From B75-G9 sp964564905 (GTDB lineage: Archaea > Hadarchaeota > Hadarchaeia > Hadarchaeales > Hadarchaeaceae): DNA of 11,115 bases. Location of the stretch: positions 1 through 11,115 of the forward strand of contig CAZMCI010000033.1 of assembly GCA_964564905.1 (NCBI GenBank), in the 5' to 3' direction. The notes beneath the pieces were generated by a model. It searched no databases. It worked only from the letters and a program-made list of their open reading frames with translations, and had not been told where the DNA came from. The stretch's first letter is position 1. Every line of letters begins with the position of its first letter. Both the position numbers and the translations under genes were made by a program. This document shows positions 1 to 5,715 of the stretch, in pieces.

Positions 1-112
1 CCTCTTTGCTCGTGTTGAACCGTTCCTGCTTCAGGATCTTCCCGTCCACCGACATTATCGTTCCCTGGGTCTTTTTCAGGTGCAGGTCTAGCTCTACGAC
101 CATTTCGGGCAT
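1..112 (-). CDS. IS110-family transposase, N-terminal fragment (runs off the window)
   Basis: Reading from the ATG at 112 towards 1 gives 37 codons with no stop. The peptide has the pattern V-E-L-D-L-H-L-K-K-T-Q ... M-S-V-D-G-K-I-L-K-Q-E-R-F-N-T, which matches the usual start of IS110-family (DEDD) transposases: a G-x-D-V-H strand with the first catalytic Asp (here D9), then a beta hairpin D-x-x-G-K-I and a K-x-x-R-F strand. Seen: this motif order. Known: IS110 enzymes are RuvC-like DEDD recombinases guided by a bridge RNA encoded in the element's non-coding end. The rest of the gene lies left of the window, so intactness cannot be judged. A second ATG at codon 4 (position 103) is an alternative start. 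The family call is by eye from 37 residues only. Confidence 0.65.
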   Translation of the reverse strand, partial: MPEMVVELDLHLKKTQGTIMSVDGKILKQERFNTSKE

Positions 113-239
113 GTTTTTACCTTCGGTATTTCTTGGCTTTTCGGAGGTAATTCAAGCTGGGCCTTCATGCCAGCTTAACAAGGAGGAAAATCTTAACAGC
201 ATCCGAACATTTTCTGCAGATGGTGGCCCGGTCCCCACC
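113..239 (-). other. Non-coding stretch upstream of the IS110 transposase, candidate element left end with hairpin
   Basis: This 127-base gap lies between the transposase start and the stop of the next gene. It contains a perfect 7-bp inverted repeat, AAGCTGG at 154-160 and CCAGCTT at 170-176, with a 9-base loop, and two direct copies of CTTAAC (174-179 and 192-197). In the IS110 group the 5' non-coding end encodes the bridge RNA, so this is where it would lie if the element is complete on this side. The element boundary cannot be set: IS110 members lack clear terminal inverted repeats. Assignment as bridge-RNA region is inference. Confidence 0.35.
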
Positions 240-449
240 CTACATCTGGAGCTTCCGCTCGGCCAACGCGTTTTTTATTATCTCCCTAGCTATTTCCACC
301 AAGTCCGCAAATGTCCCGCGGCTGTACGCAAACGCGGAACTGTACCTCGCATCGGCGATAAATTGAGCGGCGGCCGCTTCCGGATGGGTGATCATCTTTT
401 CTACAATAAACTTCTCGAACTCTCTCCTCAACTCGGGTTCCAGCGCCAT
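240..449 (-). CDS. Small helical protein of unknown function (69 aa)
   Basis: I do not recognise a family. The protein is 69 residues, starts at the ATG at 449 and ends with TAG at 240-242. It is highly charged and looks all-helical, with an acidic/basic heptad-like N-terminus (ALEPELRREFEKFIVEKM), an alanine-rich middle and a C-terminal helix rich in Ile/Ala/Lys. There is no signal peptide or membrane segment. A G-rich stretch (GGGGGA) a few bases before the ATG could serve as ribosome binding site. It lies 51 bases downstream of, and on the same strand as, the KaiC-like ATPase, so the two may be co-transcribed and this could be a partner of the ATPase (inference). The long plus-strand frame across the same bases has no such signals and I treat it as a shadow. 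Confidence 0.5.
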   Translation of the reverse strand: MALEPELRREFEKFIVEKMITHPEAAAAQFIADARYSSAFAYSRGTFADLVEIAREIIKNALAERKLQM

Positions 450-500
450 TCTAGTCCCCCATGAGCACCGCGAACTGCAGAATCGCGGGCAATTTTCCAG

Positions 501-1208
501 CTATGCGTACACTGCCCCCAAGACGGATATCCCTCTTTGCTCCACGGAAACTCTGTGTTTTTTCATGCTGTGAGCCGTTCCCCTCATCTTCTTTATCTGC
601 AGGTACCTGGTGATGCTATCCGCTTTTTCGATCACGCCCAGCTCGAAGATGCTGTCCGCGAGGAAGTATTCAGGGGTGTATTCAGTAAGCATGTTCATGG
701 ACGGGGTTTCCAGTATCACAAAAGAGGTCAGGCCGCTCTCCCTGAGGGTGTTAAAAAAATGATAAAGTCTTCCTCTCGCGGGCTCGATGGCAAACGAGCA
801 AAAGGCGTTCAGGGAATCCAACGCGAAAAGAGAGAACCTGTCCCCCTCCCTCGTTTTATAAAACCGGATTATCTCCTCGGTCACCTTCACCACATCCAGC
901 TTTCTCTCGGTTTCTCTGTATTTTCTCCTCAGCGAGCCAAAATCGGTTGCCTCAAGGTTCTCAGGCTTGCTTATCCCAATGCTTTCTAAGTTTCTAATGC
1001 AGCTTTCCGATGACTGCTCGAGAGAGAGGTAAAGGCCAAATTCTTTGCGTTTTTTGAGGTACCCACACATCAGTGAAATGGCGAAAGTCGACTTTAAGGT
1101 GCCCGGGACCCCAGTGACGAGATTTATCGAGTTCTTTGGGATATCGTCCTCAATGAGTTTGTCCAGCCCCCTCACGGACGTCTTAAGGGATATTTTTCTG
1201 CTCGGCAT
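501..1208 (-). CDS. KaiC/RAD55-like RecA-superfamily ATPase with intact Walker A
   Basis: A 235-residue single-domain RecA-fold ATPase of the KaiC/RAD55-like group, which in archaea usually act in signalling or regulation of surface structures. Seen: an N-terminal 'S-V-R-G-L-D-K-L-I-E-D-D-I-P' strand typical of KaiC domains, Walker A GVPGTLKST at about residues 33-41, the KaiC-type catalytic pair as E64-Q65 (LSLEQSSE) instead of the usual E-E, and a Walker B strand SLFALDS with Asp at about 131. The length is that of one KaiC domain, with no second domain or transmembrane segment. Start: ATG at 1208; a TTG lies directly ahead at 1211. The shared TATA-like box at 1231-1241 would place transcription start at about 1208-1212, so the message is probably leaderless (inference). 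Divergent to a dead relative at 1275. Cellular target unknown. Confidence 0.88.
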   Translation of the reverse strand: MPSRKISLKTSVRGLDKLIEDDIPKNSINLVTGVPGTLKSTFAISLMCGYLKKRKEFGLYLSLEQSSESCIRNLESIGISKPENLEATDFGSLRRKYRETERKLDVVKVTEEIIRFYKTREGDRFSLFALDSLNAFCSFAIEPARGRLYHFFNTLRESGLTSFVILETPSMNMLTEYTPEYFLADSIFELGVIEKADSITRYLQIKKMRGTAHSMKKHRVSVEQRGISVLGAVYA

Positions 1209-1230
1209 CAATTTGGTTATATGTGCTCAA

Positions 1231-1241
1231 CTATTTAAAAG
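1231..1241. promoter_or_regulatory. Shared, near-palindromic TATA-like box for two divergent KaiC-like genes
   Basis: The intergenic gap is only 66 bases and holds one good TATA-like element, CTATTTAAAAG, centred on TTTAAA (1234-1239), which reads almost the same on both strands. With the usual archaeal TATA-to-start distance of about 26 bases, the minus-strand transcript would begin near 1210, at the start codon of the 1208 gene, and the plus-strand transcript near 1262, leaving a 13-base leader with a GGGGATGAG ribosome binding site before the GTG at 1275. Inferred from sequence only. Confidence 0.5.
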
Positions 1242-1274
1242 TGGAAGGTATACCATGAAGCTGAAGGGGATGAG

Positions 1275-2138
1275 GTGGAAGAAAAAGGAAAAACCATCTC
1301 GACCGGAGTACCCTCACTGGATCCTGTGATCGGTGGCGGGTTTCAACCCGGGACTCTCGCTCTCTTGATGGGCGAACTGGGCACCGGGTATGACGAGTTT
1401 TTGATAACGGCCTCGTGCAAATTAGCAGGGGCTGGTTCTCGACGTGAGGCTCCAGCCAACCAAAAGTGCCCAAAAGAGGTATGGTGGGCCACGTTCATGC
1501 GACAGCCGTCGGATATCATCGACGAGGTGTCTAAGAGTTTTTCTCCCGAGTTTTCGGAGGTATTTCGGAAGCAGGTGAAGCTGAAGGATTTTTTTCCGGA
1601 ATACGCTAGAACGGCTCCGTACCTGCCCAGTAGGATCATGGAAGAATTTATAAAAGAGGGACACAAACCGCTAAAAACCCTCGAGGATCTGGGCAAGGCC
1701 GGGCTTCCGTCCAGTACCCTCCTCTTGGAATCACTGGCGGACTTTCTGAAAAAACACGCCCCCGATAACGTGGTCGTGATTCACACCTTAACGGATTTAG
1801 CGCGTATGTACCGCACATCCGAGGAGGAGTGGAGGAGTTTCTTGCTGTTCCTGTACTGGGTACAGAGGTCTGTCAAACGGTGGGGCGGAATTATTTACAC
1901 GACCCTCATGAAAGGCTTCCTCGAACCAAAAATGGAAGCTGAGGTACTTCCATGTTTCGATAACATCCTCAGCTTCGAGCGGGAGATCCACGGACATGCC
2001 CAGAGGAGGGTGATGTCCATAAGCAAGTTCAAACGACTGGCCCTGCCGACGGAAGAAGTGGCCAAAATGCAGATTAAAGTCACACCGAGAACCGGTTTTG
2101 AAGTGGAGCGCATCAGGGTGGTCGAGAGGCTCAGATGA
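1275..2138 (+). CDS. KaiC-like pseudo-ATPase (Walker A and Walker B both degenerate)
   Basis: A 287-residue protein with the KaiC layout but without ATPase residues. Seen: the N-terminal motif T-I-S-T-G-V-P-S-L-D-P-V-I-G-G-G-F-Q-P-G-T, typical of KaiC domains, then a P-loop position reading GELGTGYDE (33-41) in which the essential Lys is Tyr39 and the following Ser/Thr is Asp. The Walker B strand reads VVVIHTLTDL (166-175), with His where Asp is expected. The C-terminal strands (R-R-V-M-S-I-S-K-F ... I-K-V-T-P-R-T-G-F-E-V-E-R) fit the end of a RecA fold. An insert of about 60 residues after the P-loop (about 55-115) is longer than usual. Start GTG at 1275 is the only in-frame choice after the stop at 1236-1238. 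The reading frame is intact, so this looks like a maintained non-catalytic protein, perhaps a partner or nucleotide-independent regulator of the divergent active relative (inference). Confidence 0.83.
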   Translation: MEEKGKTISTGVPSLDPVIGGGFQPGTLALLMGELGTGYDEFLITASCKLAGAGSRREAPANQKCPKEVWWATFMRQPSDIIDEVSKSFSPEFSEVFRKQVKLKDFFPEYARTAPYLPSRIMEEFIKEGHKPLKTLEDLGKAGLPSSTLLLESLADFLKKHAPDNVVVIHTLTDLARMYRTSEEEWRSFLLFLYWVQRSVKRWGGIIYTTLMKGFLEPKMEAEVLPCFDNILSFEREIHGHAQRRVMSISKFKRLALPTEEVAKMQIKVTPRTGFEVERIRVVERLR

Positions 2139-2169
2139 CGAACATGTGAGGACAAACGTTCAACGGGTT

Positions 2170-2861
2170 TCATCTCACCCAGCGTACATTATCGATATAG
2201 AACGTCCCGGATCCCCCACCATGCGTGAAACCTGTGGCTTTGAACGGACAGGTGGCTTGGTAGAAATCTATCGTCGAAAAGCGGGTCTTGGATATCGTTA
2301 TTTCTACCCACTGGTCGGTATTCTCCACGGGGCTCCACCCAAATTCACCCATAGAAAAGCCGGTGGAACTTTATAGTACACCCCCACCCTGATATCTCTT
2401 TATACCGCCTGTTGACTTCATCCAGAATTGAGGTAATCATAACCTCAGATTCTTGTATGCCGGATCCCTGTAGGTACCCGCCCCAGTCTGCCCAGTCGGT
2501 GGCAAATGTTTGGAAACACTTTGTTCCCTCCGGCGGGGCCTCTCTGGTGTAATCCCCGTTCCGGCTATCGCCGGTGGGTGGGTCTGACCTGACCCAGACC
2601 ACGGAGCCCGACGGAATACCGCTATCGTTATAAACAAACTCCCACATCCGCGACCCGGCTTACGCTGTGGTTCGCCCCATCATCGGTGACCGTGAGCGTC
2701 ACCTTGTACGTGCCCCCCCTGTGTACTGGTGGGTCGGGTTCTGGAGGCTCGAGCGAGGCGTACCGTCGCCGAAATCCCAGTCCCAGCTCACTATCGTACC
2801 GTCCGAATCCTTCGAGATGTCCGTGAACTGAACCACATCGGCAGTAGCGGGGAAAATGGGG
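2170..2861 (-). pseudogene. Frameshifted C-terminal tail of the glycoside hydrolase: PKD domain plus second binding-like domain
   Basis: Beyond the stop of the hydrolase, recognisable protein continues on the same strand in switching frames. A PKD domain (F-T-D-I-S-K-D-S-D-G-T-I-V-S-W-D-W-D-F-G-D-G-T) is read at about 2861-2720, its last strands (G-G-T-Y-K-V-T-L-T-V-T-D-D-G) only after a frame change at the run of seven C at 2713-2719. A second domain follows (V-Y-N-D-S-G-I-P-S-G-S-V-V-W from about 2640), resembling the first binding-like domain of the hydrolase and ending with F-Y-I-D-N-V-R-W-V-R and TGA at 2170. I count about seven single-base changes needed to restore one frame: near 2870, at 2713-2719, 2641-2643, about 2445-2455, 2425-2428, about 2395 and 2355-2358. 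Most sit in or beside short homopolymers. Either the tail is decaying or the sequence is locally unreliable. It ends 31 bases from the convergent pseudo-ATPase gene. Confidence 0.75.
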
Positions 2862-4538
2862 TTAGGAAAAGGCGGAAACTGGGGAAATGTTCGTGCTCCT
2901 GACAAGTCTCACATAGTCCACGTAGAAGGTACCCCGAGTCTCTATCGTTATCTTGAAGATACCCTGGATACTGTCCATTTTCAGGTCCGGTTTCGCGTTA
3001 ACGAATGCCTGAAGCGGAATGGTTACCTCCTGCCATGTGTTTGGGTCGTCCCACCCGTAAGCGCTTATGTACACCGATGCGGTTCCGCTCGGGTAGCCCC
3101 GGTCGTCCTCTATCTCCACCTTGAGATCGGCAGGTGTATTCACCCAGAATTTCAGCTCCTGGTAGGCCGAGAGATCTATCGTGTGTGCTCTGGGCTGATA
3201 AAGAAATATTCCCCAGCCGGCCCAAGTTCCGGAGTTAATTGATGTCCTAAAACACCTGCTGCCCTCCGGTGAACTCCTGCTCCTGTAGAAAGGGCTGAAC
3301 CGTCCCTGGTTGCCATCGGACCACGTTATTATCGTACCCTCGTTTGGCAGCGCCCCCTCGTCGCTGTATACGACAAAAGTTTTCCCCCACAACCCTGCCA
3401 ATCGATAATAAGCTTGACGGAGAGTCTTATTGTAGGTGTGCGGTGAAACCGCGGTGATACCCCACCATTCCTCGTTTATGTTACTTTCCCCAGGGATGTA
3501 GTCATAGTAGTTAGAATTTGCCCACTGACCGTTCGTGTCGTGCGTAGACGGGCTTCCAGCCTTCCACCACTCGTCGGACCACTCGAAAACCGTCCCGCCC
3601 AAGGCCACGCCCGCTGGAGCGAGGTTGGCTTCGATTTCCATCCACAGTGTTTCCACGTAATTCGCCTGGATGGACTGTTCCTCGCGCTGATATCTTGCGT
3701 CCCAGGCGTCCGCACCCCACTCGGTGAGGATAAGCGGCTTGTTTGTCCTGGCAGCATACTCTTCAAACAGCGTTCCGAACGACTGCCCCCTGTAAACGTT
3801 GAGTCCCCACGCATCTAGGGCAGAGAGCTGCTCATCCGCCGCACCGATCGACGAATCACCGATGTACTGAAGGTCAGTTGGCGCGGGCACGTTTGGCGGG
3901 TAGTAACCACCATGGGCGGTTATGACCGGGTGATAATTTTCCCCTTCGAGGTCATGCGCGGTTTGGGCGGCCTCCTGCAGGAGGGTGAACCAGTCCTGCA
4001 TATCCCCACCGTAAAAAAGATTGACTTCATTGCCGAAACACCACATCAGGACGGCGGGATGATCCTTCCATTTGCTGACCATCTGCGCGAAGCCCTCTAT
4101 CATCCGTCCTCTGACCGTTGGATCTGAGAGGTCCTGGTAGTAATCTACCCAGTATCCCATGATCACGTACAAGTTGTTGTTGTATGCGGCATCCATCGCC
4201 TCGGCGGTGGCCCCCGTGGCGTCGTAAACCCTGATGGTATTTGCACCCATTTCTCTTATCAGCGGGAAGTCCGTGCCGTAGGTGTTCGGGTCAGTCCACC
4301 AGTTGTAACTCCAAACGTCCTTTCCCACGGGTACCGGTGAATAGTCCACACCGCGGATGACGAACGGCGAACCGTTAACATAGAGGACGTTGGTGGTTGG
4401 ATCTATTTTCACCGTAGAAGCCTGCAAAGTGGGGCCTGGATCGGTTTTGGACGGAGGCTTGGCAAATCCAAGGGGGATGACTGTGCTCACGAGTAACAGA
4501 AAAACGCTGAAGAGCCCGATGAGCTGCTTTTTTGTCAT
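2862..4538 (-). CDS. Secreted clan GH-A glycoside hydrolase with C-terminal binding-like domain
   Basis: A 558-residue exported enzyme acting on a polysaccharide outside the cell. Residues 1-26 are a signal peptide (M-T-K-K-Q, a hydrophobic core, then A-K-P-P-S). The TIM barrel spans about 45-380: F-V-I-R-G-V-D-Y-S-P opens it, then M-G-A-N-T-I-R-V-Y-D, the acid/base motif WCFGNE with E171, and the nucleophile motif LTEWG with E273. This order is clan GH-A; the GVDYSP, NTIRVY and GNEVN motifs are closest to GH72 beta-1,3-glucanosyltransferases and GH2 catalytic domains, and I cannot choose between them. Residues about 385-547 form a beta-sandwich domain (L-K-F-W-V-N-T ... F-Y-V-D-Y-V-R-L-V-R) like a carbohydrate-binding module. 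The frame stops just as a PKD domain begins, so the present product ends after the first binding-like domain. Start ATG at 4538 follows GCGAGGACG. The catalytic part has no disruption. Confidence 0.85.
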   Translation of the reverse strand: MTKKQLIGLFSVFLLLVSTVIPLGFAKPPSKTDPGPTLQASTVKIDPTTNVLYVNGSPFVIRGVDYSPVPVGKDVWSYNWWTDPNTYGTDFPLIREMGANTIRVYDATGATAEAMDAAYNNNLYVIMGYWVDYYQDLSDPTVRGRMIEGFAQMVSKWKDHPAVLMWCFGNEVNLFYGGDMQDWFTLLQEAAQTAHDLEGENYHPVITAHGGYYPPNVPAPTDLQYIGDSSIGAADEQLSALDAWGLNVYRGQSFGTLFEEYAARTNKPLILTEWGADAWDARYQREEQSIQANYVETLWMEIEANLAPAGVALGGTVFEWSDEWWKAGSPSTHDTNGQWANSNYYDYIPGESNINEEWWGITAVSPHTYNKTLRQAYYRLAGLWGKTFVVYSDEGALPNEGTIITWSDGNQGRFSPFYRSRSSPEGSRCFRTSINSGTWAGWGIFLYQPRAHTIDLSAYQELKFWVNTPADLKVEIEDDRGYPSGTASVYISAYGWDDPNTWQEVTIPLQAFVNAKPDLKMDSIQGIFKITIETRGTFYVDYVRLVRSTNISPVSAFS

Positions 4539-4540
4539 CG

Positions 4541-4592
4541 TCCTCGCGATAATCTCTGTGGGGACCTGTTTTTTAATGATGCACTTAAATTT
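4541..4592 (-). promoter_or_regulatory. Putative promoter of the glycoside hydrolase gene
   Basis: On the minus strand an AAATTTAAGT box lies at 4583-4592, predicting transcription start near 4562 and a leader of about 24 bases containing GAGG just before the ATG at 4538. A second A/T box at about 4570-4578 is an alternative. The whole 121-base gap from 4539 to 4659 is A/T-rich and shows no gene. Confidence 0.4.
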
Positions 4593-4659
4593 TGACGGGA
4601 TTTTGGAGGGGAAGTTACCAATTAATGCGGAGTTTCACCTGCCGGATTAAATTTTTGGC

Positions 4660-5427
4660 CTAATTTTGGTCGCTGCATTTCTCCACCATCATCCGCTGTT
4701 CGAGGGTTGCAAGCTGCCTTTTTTCCACAGCCCTCGGGTCCAAAGGAACAATCAGCACGGCACGGTGTAGCGATATGCCCTCGCAAATATCGGTGAGAAA
4801 TTTGAGCGTGAGGTTAAACCCATTCGTCGCAATGAGTTGTTCCACACCTTCCAGAAACACGACCCCGCCCTTTTTCCGCTTGACGAACTCCAGGATAGTA
4901 TCGCGCAGGATGTCCAGATCTGCTGGTGAAATAGCGTCCTTGACCTCCTGCGTGCTTAACCAGATCATGCGCATTTTTTCGAGTCCGTACCTGCGTTTTG
5001 CCTGGGCGGGAGGAATGGAGGTTATGCACAACGAAGGAGTCCCTCCTGCGCACTGTTGTTTCAGGAGTCCAAATGCCTTGGAGAGTTTTTCCCCCTCGAT
5101 AAGATAACTTTCTCCGGCCTCCACCGAGAAGCCTGTTTTTTCCACTTTTGTGACCCTTGAAGGCGAAGGATGGATAAACACCAACGTTTTTTTGATGGTG
5201 ACCACCTCTACAGCGGCCATCGCCAGGCCCAAAAAAGGCACCAGGAGAAGGGAAGAAGGGCTGAAGCAGAAAACCAAAGTTCCGAGCAGAAAATACGCTC
5301 CACCGAATATAGCTGCAATCGTCCCTATGAGGTAGGCCGTGCGCTTTTTGGACTTGTACGCGAAGAAAGTCGCACCGCTTAAAGCAAACATCAAAACAGA
5401 CACGAAAAGAAGGACATAGACGAGCAT
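4660..5427 (-). CDS. Three-helix membrane protein with cytoplasmic DUF835 domain
   Basis: 255 residues. Seen: three hydrophobic segments at about 3-24, 31-55 and 57-78, then a soluble domain from about 108 to 245 with the DUF835 signature: S-Y-L-I-E-G-E-K ... S-L-C-I-T-S-I-P-P, then Y-G-L-E-K ... I-W-L-S, A-I-S-P-A-D-L-D-I-L, T-I-L-E-F, G-V-V-F-L-E-G-V-E-Q-L-I-A-T-N-G-F, L-K-F-L-T-D, and L-I-V-P-L-D-P-R-A-V. DUF835 is an archaeal domain without a settled function, often attached to membrane helices or sensor domains; a relation to degenerate RecA-type folds is my inference from the hydrophobic strand ending in E-G-V-E. Start: I prefer ATG at 5427 over the in-frame TTG at 5457, because AGGGTGGGGG lies just ahead of the ATG and the TATA-like box at 5475-5482 would put transcription start near 5452, downstream of the TTG. 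Encoded upstream of the secreted hydrolase on the same strand, 121 bases away. Confidence 0.83.
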   Translation of the reverse strand: MLVYVLLFVSVLMFALSGATFFAYKSKKRTAYLIGTIAAIFGGAYFLLGTLVFCFSPSSLLLVPFLGLAMAAVEVVTIKKTLVFIHPSPSRVTKVEKTGFSVEAGESYLIEGEKLSKAFGLLKQQCAGGTPSLCITSIPPAQAKRRYGLEKMRMIWLSTQEVKDAISPADLDILRDTILEFVKRKKGGVVFLEGVEQLIATNGFNLTLKFLTDICEGISLHRAVLIVPLDPRAVEKRQLATLEQRMMVEKCSDQN

Positions 5428-5474
5428 TTTTACCCCCACCCTGAAGCTTTTCGTCAAACCTCTTTTTACTTCAA

Positions 5475-5482
5475 CTTATAAT
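5475..5482 (-). promoter_or_regulatory. TATA-like box for the DUF835 gene
   Basis: On the minus strand ATTATAAG at 5482-5475, followed by an A/G-rich stretch. The usual 26-base spacing places transcription start near 5452, which gives a leader of about 25 bases with a G-rich ribosome binding site ahead of ATG 5427 and argues against the upstream TTG start. Confidence 0.4.
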
Positions 5483-5546
5483 CTGTCCCGTCCTTCCTAA
5501 AAAAGCATGAAGCAGCGGTGGGGTTCCAAAAAAAGCTTTGGAGCGG

Positions 5547-5705
5547 TCATTTACCTCTCTCTCGTTGAAAAAATCTTCTTTTCCTGACAACTAACAAATA
5601 AAGCAAAGCCGACCCAACACAGATGCCAGTACCGGCGGCCACCAGGGTCGTCCAGGACAGATGGATGAACGCAAAACTATTTTTCCGTTGACACGCATCA
5701 TACAT
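5547..5705 (-). CDS. Possible small single-pass membrane protein (52 aa)
   Basis: From the ATG at 5705 a 52-residue frame gives a polar N-terminus, one clear hydrophobic segment (T-L-V-A-A-G-T-G-I-C-V-G-S-A-L-L-Y-L-L-V, about residues 19-38) and a strongly basic tail (R-K-R-R-F-F-Q-R-E-R-G-K). This fits the positive-inside rule for a small membrane protein with outside N-terminus. It occupies the gap between the DUF835 gene and the divergent secretion ATPase, and would be upstream of DUF835 on the same strand. No convincing ribosome binding site precedes the ATG, and such short frames can arise by chance. A TTG start at 5741 would overlap the ATPase gene and is less likely. Function unknown. 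Confidence 0.3.
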   Translation of the reverse strand: MYDACQRKNSFAFIHLSWTTLVAAGTGICVGSALLYLLVVRKRRFFQRERGK

Positions 5706-5715
5706 AACGAGCTGG

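Noticed and set aside
6..464. 152-codon plus-strand frame
   Set aside because: It lies antisense to the IS110 fragment and the small helical gene, has low-complexity Pro/Ser/Arg content and no family pattern.
4775..5107. 110-codon plus-strand frame
   Set aside because: Antisense of the DUF835 domain, rich in Arg/Ser, with no recognisable motif.
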